Shown: positions 27,554-40,713 of the stretch, in pieces
Layout of the letters: each line of letters opens with the position of its first letter
Numbering within the stretch: position 1 is the first letter of the stretch
Source of the DNA: Thamnaconus septentrionalis
Lineage: Eukaryota; Chordata; Actinopteri; Tetraodontiformes; Monacanthidae
Length of the DNA: 64,000 bases
Direction: 5' to 3'
Assembly (NCBI GenBank): GCA_009823395.1
Contig: CM020518.1
Span: 1-64,000, forward strand
The notes under the pieces: model-generated
What the model saw: only the letters and a program-made list of their open reading frames with translations
Told to the model about the DNA's origin: nothing
Databases searched by the model: none
Translations under genes and position numbers: made by a program

Positions 27554-29798
27554 GCAGCTCCAACACAGCGGCTTGAAGGAGTTCCTCCAGCGGGTGGAGG
27601 ACGATGTGGTTCAGCAGCTGGCCAGCAGTGACAGCAGTCACGCCTTCGACGGGTTCAACGTCAACTGGGAAGACCGCATCGATCGCGTAAGCAAGACCAG
27701 TGGACGTTGGTGTGAATTGTCCCAGTGTTGACATCTTTCATCTGTCAAGGCTGTTGTGCACTTGGTTGCTGTGTGTTTGCAGGTGTCGTGCCTGCATTGC
27801 CTGCAGCAGCCCAGTGCTGCAGAGAGAGGCCTGCATGTGACTGCAGTGTCCTGGGGCTGCACAGGACGCCTCATTGCCTGCGCCTACGGCCGGTATGTTC
27901 TCATTATACGTCTCTTTGATACAACTTGGCCACAGATGAGATGCAACAGAAGTACAGTATAGATATATATATACACATATACATATATACATATATATAT
28001 TTCTATATAGCTGCGTTGGGAACGGATCGGCTGTTGATTGGAGTCGTGGGTCCTGAACTCAGCTGCTGAGTGTTGACAGCCAGACTTTGAGGACCGGCCT
28101 CTCCAAAGTCTTGGTCATCACTGACAGAGCCCAGCCTGATCTCTCACATCTGCTTTTACACGCAGTGCAGTGCTGTGTGAATACGTGATAGAGAAGTTGA
28201 GGCAGAGAAGTAAAGTAGCAGTGGCTCAGTGGCTCAGTGGCTCAGCCGTCCAGGACCAGAAGAGCTTCGCTCACTCTGAGCTTTCTTTGTGCAAGCAGTC
28301 ACTGTGCTTCCGTGCGCTCCACAGGATTGACAGTGGCGACTGGAGCACTCAGAGCTCACTGGTTTGTACCTGGAACCTCCAGCGTGGAGGCCTGAAGGCC
28401 CAGCAGGCTGCCCAGACCCTGGACGTCCCCACTGCAGTCACTGCACTGTGCTGCCACCCCAGCCAGCCCGCACTCATCGCAGGTGACCACAACCAGCTGC
28501 TCCAGTCAGTCACTCACATGGCTAGCGCTCCCTCAGAGTACTCTGACTACTCCGAGTACTCCGAGTACTCCGAGTACTCTCGCAAAAGCACGTTTCCTGC
28601 CATTTGATTCAGAACAAGCAGTTATTTACAGCAAATCAAACAGCTTTTGTGTTGTTGTTGTTGTTGTTGAACAAAAGCACCTGTAACAGGTTACACAGGG
28701 TTAGACAGGTTAGGGTAGGGTTAGTTTGTACTGTACTATATTAACAGCGTGGAAAGGAGGGAACTTTAGATTAGGGGACACACATTGGTTAATAATGTTC
28801 AACTACTAGTGAGTTAGTTGTGATCCAGGTGTGACTTCACTGTGGCAAACAGACACCAGTAACAAAGACTTGATTCAGACTCATGTGGACTCTATGAAGA
28901 CGTGCAGTTTAGTGTTGTGTGACCTAAGAACCCTAACCCTAAGAACAGACCATGACCATGAAGTGAGAGTCACTGTTCATACTAAGGGAAGCATGTTGAG
29001 GTCACATTCACAGACATCAGCTTCATTCTGAGGTCATAGAGGGAAATCTCATAGCTAACAGCTAACTGCTAGCATTAATAAATGCTTAACAATGACTCAA
29101 CTCAGAGCCAATATGTTGCTAATAAGCAACTAATGAATGGTGACTGACGCACCTTGATATGAACTGGGTGTGTTATGCTGCAGGGGGTCTGTACACTGGA
29201 GAGGTGGTGGTCTGGGACACCAGTGGAACCAGAGACCCTGTACTGGTCCAGACTGGGATGTCAGCAGACGGCCACCGGGAGCCCGTTTATCACGTGAGGC
29301 CATCAGCATCTCCGTCACATGACTCGGCACATCTGGAAGGCATTGTGGTTCTCATCCTAACAGGCCTCACACTGACTGAGTAGAAATACGTGAAGACACT
29401 GCATTGCCATGATTTGGCTTCTTATAATATTTTGATTGGTGGTGTGCAGTGAAAAATGTGTTGTGGCTCAAAGAATGTTGACAAGAGGAGATGATTTCCT
29501 CAGCCAATCAGTGGACCAGCACACTGTCAAATAGTTTGCTAGCCATTGATTGAGTTGAATGAGCTGAGGTGAACTGTGAGTCAGTGTCTAGCAGTGCTGA
29601 GCAGCAGCAGCAGCAGTGACAGTGTGAGTGTGTTGGTGCAGGTGGAGTGGCTGCAGCTGCAGCAGCAGAAGAAGGGAGACTACGGCCTGCTGAGCTGCTG
29701 TTCTGGAGGGAAGGTTCTGCTCTGGAGGTTGGACTCACTGGACCAGCAGAACCTCAGCCTCACTGCTGCTTATGCTCTGGTCCAACAGCAGCTCCCAC

Positions 29799-29833
<35 letters not shown>

Positions 29834-32342
29834 TTCAAGGTCAGTCTTCAGTCAAAATACTCCAGTCACTGTTAGTTACTATTAGTTAGTAACTAGTTGT
29901 AGTTAGTACTCAGTTATTGCAAAGTTTTCTCTCTAATATTTCCAATACTTGCTAAGCCTGTCTACTAACACTGCCTGTGTGTATTCAAGAGGTGGGAAGT
30001 AACAAAGTACAGATACTTTCTTAGTGTACTTGAGTAGATTTTTTGGGTATCTGTACTTTACTTAACTGCTTTTGTATTTTCACTCTCGACATTTGTACAA
30101 AGATACAGTACTACAGTACTACTGTACTACTGTGCTGTTGGAGGAAAACCTGCTGGTGACTTTATGCTTGAAAGTCTGTCAAAGATACAACTTGTGTATC
30201 AGTCAAAGTCTTTGACTGATTGTGATGTTTGAGTTGTTGTTGCTGCAAGTGGAGCTGCTTCAACTCTGCTGTCGTCTGCTTCCATGATAAAGTCCATCAT
30301 ATTTCACTGAGTACCTCCACTTTGGCGCCCGCTGCTCAGCAGGTTGTCAGGAGAGAGAAGTCGACCTGGAGAAAACCAGCGGGGTTTTGTTATTGAACAA
30401 ACTCATTTCTTCATTCATTGAAAAAACAACAGATCTTTAAGGAGGCCACCTGATGGTGTGTTTGGCATTAAGTTCACAGTCAAGCAGCTGGATTGTCCAC
30501 ACCAGGCTTCCATAGCTGGTGCAAGATGGCAGCTAACTTGGAGTACTGGGACCCTGACTGGTCTGCAGAGGTTCTCTGTTCTAACTGGAGGAACTGCCAG
30601 TAGACACTGTTAGTAATGTGTTTGTGGGCAGTATGTTGAGCTGCTACCAATATGAACATCATGAATCAGGCCCAGTACTCCACACTGGACCTTTCAGAAC
30701 TTTCTTCTACTTGATCCAAGGAGTTGAACCAATAGTTTCCCCAGAGTATTTCTTCTACACAGGTGTGTATACTTTTGCTTGAGTGCCACCAACACTGTGT
30801 GCTCTCCTCTGGTGCCAGCGCCAGGCTGCAGGCCACAGCAGCAGCTCCAGCTCCAGCTCCAGCGTGGTGGGCCTAACCTCGCTGGCTCTGTCCCCATGGG
30901 ACTCCAACACCTTCCTGCTGGGCTCTGAGGGCGGCCTGCTGCTCCGCTGCTCCTTCTCCTGCCACGCTCTGGCTGCAGTGAGCAGCCCGGGCCACACGGT
31001 GGCGCCGAGGGCCCCCGCCGTCTTCTCCTTCAGGCAGGCCAGCGGCCCCGTCCACTCCATCCACTGCTCACCTTTCCACAGGTAACTGCTTCACAGTGGG
31101 GGAGGGGCATCAGGACCAGCTAGGTCTTCTCTTCTTCTCTGCTGGACCAAACACTCAGAAAAATAAATTTTCCCATAAATAAGATGATGAAGTTATTTTA
31201 CATGGACCAGTGGGGCAAACTGGTAGACTGGTGGGTCACAGTGGCTTCTAGAATGTGACACAGGGGCCACAGCAGCAGCAGCAGCAGCAGATGGATGGAG
31301 GAAACAACAGAGTTTGCAGTTTTGTAGTTTGCCCATGTCCGGTCTAGAACCAACACTAGAACCACCAAGAACCAACTAGAACCAGCCCAGAATCACCACT
31401 ATAACAAACTAGAACCACCTAGAATGACTTAAAACCACCTCAGCACCACCACCAGAACCTCCTAGAACCACCACTAGAACCAGCAGAGTTTAGTGTTGGT
31501 GGACTGAATCATTGGTGAGTGTTGGCAGCCTCAGTGGCCTCAGCTGCTGAGTCTGAATGATTTAAGTGCTGCTCCACCACCAGGTCCCTGCATGAAGGTG
31601 ATGTGTGTGTCAGTGTGATTCTCTATGGACTCTCACGCTGTAGCGTCATATTGAGGATATTATGGGCTGTACTAAATAAGACCGAGTCACTGTGTGAACT
31701 GCACGGGCCTCCAGTGACCTGCGATTTGTACTCGCACCTCCAGGAACCTGTTTGTGCAGGCAGGTGCTGACGGTGAGGTCCACCTCCACTCGCTGCTGCG
31801 CTCCGAGCCGCTGCTCTCCATCAGGGTCTCCCACTCCTCCGTCTTCCAGGTGCGCTGGTCTCCGGCCAGACCGCTGGTCTTCGCCGCTGCCACGGGAACT
31901 GGTGCGTTCAAAAAATAATTCACTTATTAATATTTATTAATATTGAGCTTTTGGTTTGTTTTGATTCTGGCCTTCATGGCTGGATTGACACTGGTTAAAC
32001 TGGGTCTTCCCCAGTGCTGTGTGTGTGTGTGCACCTGTGACTTGTGCACCTGTGACTTGTGCAATGACAATAAAGTTGAATCTCCTCTAATCTTGGTGTC
32101 CAGGTGAAGTGCAGGTCTTTGACCTTGGGGTCAGGACCTTGAAGCCAGCAGCCACCATCAGCCAGGGGGAAGCTGCTCACGCTGCCACCTGTCTGGCCTT
32201 CAACCCTGCCAGCCCCGAGCTGCTGGCCGTGGGCACAACGGACGCAAGCGTCTGCATCTGGAGGCTGAGCGCCGAGCTGACGCAGCAGAAGCCCAGAGAA
32301 AGCCGGCAGCTGGAGCAGATGGCCAATCAGCTGTCAGATTGA
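26749..32342 (+). CDS. dync2i2: Dynein-2 intermediate chain 2 (WDR34), WD40 protein of ciliary retrograde transport
   Basis: Coding exons: 26749-26862, 27426-27686, 27783-27892, 28325-28482, 29184-29293, 29642-29839, 30819-31081, 31744-31901, 32104-32342. Phases agree and the total is 536 aa, the same length as human WDR34 from memory. Landmarks are HAFDGFNVNWED (end of exon 2), LIACAYGR, WSTQSSLVCTWNL, GGLYTGEVVVWD, GSEGGLLLRC and VHSIHCSPFHR, which are blades of the C-terminal WD40 propeller. TQT motifs near residues 42-65 fit the N-terminal light-chain-binding segment. The protein is part of cytoplasmic dynein-2, which carries intraflagellar transport trains back from the ciliary tip. Odd features are a run of ten Ala from (GCA)n in exon 2 and ten Ser from (AGC)n in exon 6. 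The exon 7 acceptor could alternatively be six bases downstream (30825). Confidence 0.95.
28547..28580. repeat. 9-bp tandem repeat (GAGTACTCC)n
   Basis: Four copies of a GAGTACTCC-like unit just after DYNC2I2 exon 4. Confidence 0.8.
29988..30135. mobile_element. Common fish interspersed repeat (GGAAGTAACAAAGTAC type)
   Basis: GTGGGAAGTAACAAAGTACA, then CTTGAGTAGATTTTTTGGG and TATCTGTACTTTACTTAA, match a very abundant teleost nonautonomous element (from memory). It lies in DYNC2I2 intron 6. The class is uncertain. Confidence 0.5.
30475..30700 (+). mobile_element. MITE-family copy related to 55.6 kb element
   Basis: Shares GGATTGTCCACACCAGGCTTCC, GGGCAGTATGTTGAG and the terminal CCACACTGGACCTTTC with the intact element at 55609-55964. 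The left end is missing. Confidence 0.6.
31208..31500 (-). mobile_element. hAT-like nonautonomous element (minus copy)
   Basis: The 3' terminus read on plus is CAGTGGGGCAAACTGG. The interior has the CCATCCATCTGCTGCTGC block and a long run of AGAACCA(C/A)-type units, the complement of the GGTTCT repeats in the plus copies. It lies in DYNC2I2 intron 7. Confidence 0.65.
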
Positions 32343-32367
32343 GACGCCAGGCTTTCAACAGAAGTCA

Positions 32368-32373
32368 AATAAA
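32368..32373 (+). promoter_or_regulatory. DYNC2I2 poly(A) signal
   Basis: AATAAA 26 bases after the stop codon would give a very short 3' UTR. No later AATAAA is seen on this strand before the SPTAN1 coding end. Confidence 0.6.
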
Positions 32374-32415
32374 CAAAAGTCCAAAACATCTGCAGATGAT
32401 TTCCAACCAGAAGCA

Positions 32416-32421
32416 TTTATT
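32416..32421 (-). promoter_or_regulatory. Candidate SPTAN1 poly(A) signal
   Basis: TTTATT on plus is AATAAA on minus, about 500 nt after the SPTAN1 stop. A second candidate, TTTATT at 32749-32754, is nearer the stop. Using the distal one would bring the two convergent transcripts almost into contact. Confidence 0.45.
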
Positions 32422-32916
32422 AAAGCACACTGCAGTTCAGGTGTTTCAACATTGTTACTACAGGGGGGTGTGTGTTAAGTTACTGAAAGCACAAGTTAAC
32501 AGCAAAAACACATTCAACGCAGACACAGTGACGACGCTAGCTCAGGTACAAAGCGCTACGAGCTAGGATAAATAGCACAGCTGAGGCTAATCAGTAGGAA
32601 TTAGGGTTGCCACCTCCTAGAGTTCCAAATCTGGGACATCTCGAAGGGGGGGGGATCTCTCAAGTGTGTCGAGGGGGCAAAATCAAATGAGGTTTTGTCA
32701 TTTTAATTTTCCCTAAAAAACGGGACAGGTTTGTGTCCCGGGAGAGGTTTTATTTTTCCCAGGACAGATGGTGGAAAAAAGAGTGGGATTGTGGGAACAA
32801 CGGGACAGGTGGCAACCCTAGTAGGAATCTCATGCACTGCAAGCTAAGTGTTCCTGTGGAAGTGTGTGGGGGAGGGGAAACGCGTCCTGATTGGTGGTGG
32901 CTGAGCGGGGGGGGGG

Positions 32917-33809
32917 TCAGTTGACGAAGAGCGAGCGCGTGAACTCGACGAAGTCGAAGGCGGACGGCAGCTCGCGGCCTTTGCTGTCCAGGTACGGCTT
33001 CATGTGCGACAGGCAGTAGTCGGCCTGCTCCTTGGTCAGGTTCTGGAAGACAGGAGGGGAGGGAGGGGTGAGAACCAGGACTGCAGCGCCCCCCGCAGGT
33101 CATCATGCCTCCCTGCAGCCACCAGGCTGGACAGCTGCACTCAGCTCTTCTCATTAATGTGCAACCAAAGCGTCTTTTATCTCCCAATATTATCAACAAA
33201 ACTCCACAAATAAATCAACCGTCAACATCGGGGGATTGTCTATAAATAATCTGATTTTATTTCTTCATTGTCTTTTATTATTGCACTGTATTGTTGCTGT
33301 AATGACACTCATTTCTCCCAAAGTGGGAAGAATAAAGACTTCTTCTTCTTTTTCTAATCCACACTGGATTACAGCCCATAATAGTGGGTGTGCAGTAGCG
33401 CCCCCCTCTGACCTGGTAGAGCTCCTCCTTGGTGACGTAGGGTTTGTTCTCTGTGCTCAGGGCTCTGAAGGCGCTTTCGATCTCCTCGCTGGACTTGACG
33501 TTCTCCGTCTCCCGGCTGATCATGAAGGCCATGTACTCCTGCAGAGACACGTTGCCATCCCTGCACACAACACACAACAACACACAACATTCAAGACTCC
33601 ACCACTTCATTCTTCACCTGCTCATGCTGGATAATGACAGACAGACAGACAGACAGACAGACCTGTTGGGGTCAACGGTGTCCAGGATGGCCTGGAACTC
33701 GGGGTCTGGTTCTCCCTCTTCCACCATGGGGAGGTCGTAGCCCAGTGAGCGAAGACACGACTTGAACTCCTGCTGGTTCAGACGACCACACTTCTCCTTG
33801 TCAAAGTGC

Positions 33810-33847
<38 letters not shown>

Positions 33848-35307
33848 CAACAGTCAGCCAACAACAGTCATACCTACATTGCTCTGAACTTGAAGAAATG
33901 ATGTTAATAGTCGGTCAGTCAGTCAGTCATCAGTCAGTCAGTCAGTCAGTCACTTCAATAAAGAGCTCAACCCTGTGGGGTTTGCAGCTTTGCTTTTCCC
34001 ATTGACATGAAAGCGACGCTCACTTGAACATCATGCTGAACTCCTTGAGGGCCTCCTCCGTCACGCCAGTGGTGTTTCTGAAAGACACGGAGGATCAGAG
34101 TCAACACACTGCCCGCTAGCACTGTTAGCCAGCCAGCGGCTAGCGGTGCTGAGCGGCTCCTACCGGGCCTGGATCTGCTGCTCCAGGTTGTGCTGCATCC
34201 TCATGCCCAGCTGGTCCAGCTGGTCCCACTGCTGGGCCAGGCCCACCGTGCTGTGTTCTGTGTACTTGTTGTCCAGGATCAGGGCCTCCTCCATGGCCGC
34301 GCCCAGGTCCTCGATCTTCTTCAGCTGGCTGCGCATGGCCCTGATCTCCTGGTGCTTCCTCTGTTGGAGCAGCAGCAGCAGCAGCAGCAGCAGTGACACT
34401 CGGTCAGTTCAGTCACCTTTTCACCAGCACGCAGCTCTTTTGTGCGACTTTCTCGTGTGTGAGAAGCCCTGACAGTGAAATTTACCTTGGTGGCCTCCAG
34501 TTGCGACTCCAGGGTCCCAGACTCCTCCACCATGCAGGACCTGCACGACCACAGCCTCCTGTTAGTGAGCAGCAGCACCACCACCAGGGGGCTCCAACAG
34601 CAGGAGCAGTGGACTGGTCAGGTGTCATTGCTTTGAGGTGTCTAACTGATGGTGGGAACCAATCCTAACCCAGCCAGGCCAGCCAATGAGGAGTGGTGAC
34701 TGCTGGCAGGACTGGGCACTGCAAGAACCAGCAGCAGCAGCAGCAGCTTCATCATCTCCTGCACCAGATGATGAAGCTGCTGCCACTCTGAGTTTCTGCC
34801 TTCTCCAGCATGAGGAGCATGTTTCCATCAGTACCATGTTTGAAGAACAGAGCAGGGGCTCAGGACCTGAAGGTTCCTGGACTCCTGGATCTCACAGGGT
34901 TCCAGTGTCCAGTGTCCAGTGCTGCTCAGCAGCCTGGAGCTGGCAACACTGGAGACCAGGGTCCAACACAGTGATGGAGCCACAGCATCATTCATTTCTC
35001 TCACTGAGTAACAAAGTGTCCATGTTGACCTTGCAGAAGCAGGAAGGAGCTTCAGAAATGTTCTCCTGATGTTCTTCAGAAGAACATCAGAGAAAAATCA
35101 TCTGCACTGAAAAGACATGAAGGCTACCAACATGCTGCAGGTTTTCAAACCAGCGCCACCAAGTGGTGTTTTCCATGATCAGACAGTTGAACAGATGATT
35201 AACATTGAGAGATAAAAAAAGAGATATTAACCCATCCAGAAGATACGTCCTGATTAGCAGTCATCCCAAGCACCAGCGGAGGGATGGAGGGCGGGCGAGC
35301 GAGAGAG

Positions 35308-35356
<49 letters not shown>

Positions 35357-37419
35357 TTTCCATTAGCAAGAGGCAGTGACAAAACTTGAAGCAAAGCTCA
35401 ACATTTGAAGTTTTTGCAAGAAGTGAAAATAAACTTTTTCATTTTTTACACAAAGAAAAAACTTCCACTCTGACTGAACGAGTTCCATCTGACAGTGGTG
35501 AGGAGGTGCTCTGGGTGTGTTGAAGCTAAGATCTAACTCCATCTCAGAGGAAGAGGAGGTAGAGGAGGAAGAGGAGGAGGTTCAGGTCCTCTCACCTGGT
35601 CTCCTGCAGCCACTGGTGGAAGGCGTTGGCGTGCTGAGCAAACTCCTGACGCAGCTTGTCGTTCTCCTCCTGCCTCCTCTGCTCCTTCTGCAGCTCCAGC
35701 TCCCGCTCCTGCAGCAGGAGAATGAGCAGTGTCACTAGAAGTCACTGGAGGTCACTAAAGGTCACTGGAGGTCACTAGAGGTCACTAAGAGAGCAGCTGA
35801 GCTGGAAACATGGAAAGGTGCTGAACTAGAGTAAGACCTTGATGATCTTCTGCAGGTTCCCCCAGGTCTCCTCCAGGGCCTCCATGGTGAACCAGGTGTA
35901 GGGGTTGGACACCACCTGGTAGCTCTTGATCTGCTGGTCCAGCTCGGCCAGCTGGTTGAAGTCGGCCTGAGCCGAGCTGAGCGAGGAGCGGAAGGCCTCG
36001 TGGGCCTGGCGCAGCGCCCAGATCTCCTCCAGAGAGTTGCAGCGCACCGGGTCCGTCAGGTCCTCCTCCGCATTCTCAAACCAGCTGTTGAAGGCCGATG
36101 CCTTCTTGGCGAAGGTCAGGAACAGGTCCTCCACCTGGAAGGTCAACGACATCCAGCTCTTTCATTCATGCAAGCACTGCACAGTTCCCCACTGTGGGAT
36201 TCATAACGGACTGAACATCAGCCAGTTGATGGAAGCTCCATGGATCTTTACTGGACCATCATCATCTCCAATCATTGGTTGCATTATGAACAATGAAGAT
36301 CTGTCCATCTATCAAGTGGCAAGACAAACTGTCAAGACGTCTAACATTTGTCGTGATTGATGATTTTCTATTTTGGTAAAAGCTTCATTTACTGCCCATC
36401 AATAAAGTGAAGAACTGCGTGGATCAAGAGAAGAGCTGCTGGCTCTCTGCTGACCTTTCTGAAGTGCTCCTGAGCCTCCAGCAGCTTCTTCTTGCGGGCA
36501 GCAGAGTTGGAGAGCAGCTGGTTCCAGCGCTTGAGGAGGGCGGTGTGCCGAGCCTGGATGGCCCTGGACTGGACGTGCTGGGCGGCCAGCAGCTGCTCCT
36601 GCAGAGCCGAGATGTTGCTGATGCCCTCCTGCTGGAAGGCCTGCAGACCTGCATCAAAGGTCTCCTACACACACACACACACAAAACAGCCAAGAGAATA
36701 CACAATCAGGACTGGACAGCAGAAGGAGGACCAGGGGGAGGAGCAGCAGGGGGAGGAGCAGGAGCAGCACCTGCTTGGTGAGCAGGGTCTGCACAGAGGA
36801 CAGGTCCCGGCCGTAGTCGTCCGTCTTCAGGCTGTTCTCCTTCTCACCTGAGAACACATGGAGATGTTCCTCAACACAGATGTTCCTCAACACAGGCCTC
36901 CACCACAAACACCTCACAACATCTGGGCCTTTCATAGGACTCACTGCATATTGAACTTGTATTCATATGCAATGTACTTGGTATTGATGTGAAAGGAACG
37001 TGTACCCATCCCCTCCATCAGTTCCTGGTCCAACACAGAAGCACACGGACCGGGAGACTTAGACTCCCCACCTCAAAGACTGAGCGCCACAGAAGATCTT
37101 TTCTTCCTGTGGCAATTAAACTATTTAATTCCTCCTTGTAAAATCACTGTCGGCCATATACATCCACATGCATACATCCAAACATTTTACACTATCTTTT
37201 AGTCATATGCTCTTTATTTTTATTTCATCTTAACTGTTAAAATTTGCACTTGGCACTATGCCATTTTTTTCTGTTAGCTACTTAATTTTCTATTGTTTTT
37301 ATTTTTACTTAGTTAGTTGCATGCTTCTATATTTTATGTACATTTCTTAAGTTGACTGGAACTTTTACGAAAAAAGAATTTCCTTCGGATAAATAAAAGT
37401 ATTTCACATTCACACACTG

Positions 37420-37463
<44 letters not shown>

Positions 37464-40355
37464 TGATGGATGGAGGGTGGATGGATGGAGAGAAGAAAGA
37501 GCAGAGTAAATGTTGGTACCGATCCAGGACTCGACCACGTCGGCCTTCCAGTTGAACTGCAGGAAGGCGGAGTTCTCGTCCAGCTTGGACTTCCTCTGGG
37601 CCGCTGCCCTCTCCAGCTCCGACACCTTCCCCTGCAGAGCCACCATCTTGGCCTTGATGTTGTCCCACTGGTGGTTCTCCTGCACACACACACACACACA
37701 CACACAAACACCAGCTCAAACCACCAGTAGGCTTCTATACTTTAAGCTGGAAGGTTCTCCATGCTGTCTTGATGAGTTCTTCTCCAATGGAGACAAACGT
37801 ATTACAAATGAACACTTGATCAAAAACAAAGAATATACTTGATATTCAAAAGAAATGATGGTTATTTTCAGATGATATTTTTCATACTTTCTTGATGAGC
37901 TCCTCTCCGTTGGAGCACACGTCGTTAACTCGGTCCCTGTGCACCGTGAAATCCGTCTCGAAAGCTTCGTGCTTCTTCAGCAAACCCTGTGAACAACCCA
38001 GCAGGTCACAAACATCTTCCAGACAAAATAATAATCATAATCAACAACCTGCTGGCAGTCGTGTGACAAGACAGACCTGCACCGCGGCCAGCGTGTCTCC
38101 GTAGTCTTCACTTCCCACCAAATTCAACTTCTCATTGATCCAGGCTTCCTCCTCTTCCACATTCGCCACAAACTGCTGATACTCCAGCGACTCCTCCAGC
38201 CTCTGACCCCTGGTGAGACCATCAGACACAACCTTCAACCATCATCACATTCCCTCTGTCTATCAGAGGAGGCCTCAGGCGACCTTCAACCATCATCACA
38301 TTTCCTCTGTGTCTAGTGGAGGAGGCCTGAGGTGTACCTGGCTCCAGAAAGGTCCTTGAGCTCCTGCCAGTGGTGGACAAAGTGGGCCAGCCTCTGCTGG
38401 ATCTCCTCCTGGCCGATGGTGTTGTCGTCAGACAGCTTCTTCCCAGTGTCCAGCACCGACTGGGGGAAAAACACACAACATTCAGGCCAAACTGGACAAT
38501 TTCAGCGGAAATATCGCCATCCTAAATGACGAATGAACATTGGTGCTACAGATCCATCAACACTTCATCACTTGTCAGCCGTCTGCTTTGTAGTTGGATG
38601 GCGTTACTCGATTCTTTAGCTTCCCAACAGGAAGCAAAATAAACATTTTACAGAACAAAATCACCAAAATCTAATTGAACTGATGTTCTAGAGAAGATAT
38701 AGAGGAACTTCCAGAGTGAAGAAGTGGATAAGTGGTACCTGAATGGCAGGCTCGTGGGCTCCCAGCTCGGCCTCCAGCCTCTTGTGCTTCTTCCTCAAGT
38801 TCTGAACTCCCGTCAAATCCCGTCCGTAGTCCTCGGAACTCACCAACAGTTTCTTCTCTCTGTTGACGGAGAGAAACAAGAGGGGAAATCAAGCAAGCAA
38901 CCAAGAAGAAGGTGGCCAAGGGTGTGCGCAGGCTACTGTAGCTCACTGGTAAGCTCAGAGGGGGAAGAAGGGAGGGGGAGCAAAATCTAAATCTAATCGC
39001 AATCTAAAATCTAACCACTTGATGTCGCTGTTTCTTCTCAAAATTTCAAAATATTACAGACTGGACCTTTAAGTGTGGCACGGACAACAATACATGTCAA
39101 CGAAGCGACCCCTGACCCCCGCCAATGAACTGGTACTGTAAGGTCATGACCCCTGACCACAGTCAACAACTTGTACAGTAAGGTAATGACTGCTGACTGA
39201 AGAGCTGAGAACTGGACTGGGTCTCACTTGATCCAGGACTCCTCATCGTCCAGGTCCCTGAAGAACTGGTGCAGGCGGTGGGACTGGCTGAGCCTGGTGC
39301 GGCGGCCCCCCGCCAAGCTCTGGATCCTGGAGAAACGCCCGTTGACGGCATCACGCTTCTCCTTCACCTGTGAGGGGTCGAAGGCGTTGCTGGCCATCAG
39401 GCTGTCGGCCTGGCCGTTCAGGTCCTTCAGACGGTCCTGTGGACATGAGGGGAGGAAAGGAGGGAGGAAGGAATAAATTTGGGTCTTTGTGACTTGATGG
39501 TACTGACGGTCCTGGTGCTGATGGTCCAGACTCCACTACCACCACCACCAGGTGGAGAACCACTGGCAGGTCTCCATGACTGAGTTGTCACCTCGTGGGC
39601 GGAGATGTCGGCCTCCAGCAGCTGATGCTTCTTCAGCAGGTTGTTGACCGAGGCCAGATCTTTACCGTAGTCTTCAGAGGCCAGCAGAGCCTCCACCTGA
39701 GGAACAAGCACACTGCAGTCAGACCTCAGCACTCTGTCTGTCTGTCTGTCTGTCCAGAGACAGAGTGGAGCTGGATCTTCACCTCCGACAGCCAGAAGTC
39801 AAAGTCCTTGATGCCAGTGTTGAAGTTCTGCTGCTTGTTGGCCTCCTTCAGCTTCTGGCTTTTCTCTGCAGACTTGTTGACCAAGAACTGCCACTGTTCA
39901 TCCAGAGCACTGAGGCGAGCCTGAACACACACACATGCACACACAGAGAGTCACCACACACTCAGACTCCTGTTCAGGTTCAGGTTCAGTGATCCTCCCC
40001 GACTCTGATGATGAAACCTATTTGAAGTCCATGTTGGTGCTCAGCTCTCCAGACACTAATGATGGATCCATTTCCACCCTGGAGTTCAACAACCACATGA
40101 TGACACTTTGCTCTTCTTCTCTTCATGTTCACCGCTCACTCTCCTGGAGTCGTCTCTCTGGCGCCCCCCACTGACTCACCCTGCGATACAGTAGATCCTG
40201 CAGAAGTCCAGAGGGGCACTGACCTTGACGGCGTCCTCGCTGCCAGCGCAGGCTCCTCTCTGGATCAGAGTGTTGCCCGTCTCAATCACACCACGGATAC
40301 GATCAGCGTTGGCGTGAAGCTCAGCCTCAAAGGCCTGGTGCTTCTGGTGCTTACT

Positions 40356-40411
<56 letters not shown>

Positions 40412-40536
40412 GAAAAGAGGAGAAACACCCAGAAAAATGAGAAGCAGGAAGTGATGGGAATCCCTGTTTTCAGTGTTTTTCAACTGGGGGGGAAAAAATC
40501 TATACACACACACGACTATCGAGAATGGACAACGCC

Positions 40537-40575
<39 letters not shown>

Positions 40576-40670
40576 CAGACGAGCAAAAACAAAATTATAT
40601 CACAGCAGAAACAGCGGCTAAACTGGAAGGAAGAAGGTCTGCTTGAAAACTGCTTCATGGTTTTAACTTC

Positions 40671-40713
<43 letters not shown>

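Noticed and set aside
36492..36851. Long plus-strand frames over SPTAN1 exons (also at 50502-51092, 53713-54429, 56029-56634)
   Set aside because: Antisense reading of GC-rich, stop-poor spectrin exons; no independent gene features.
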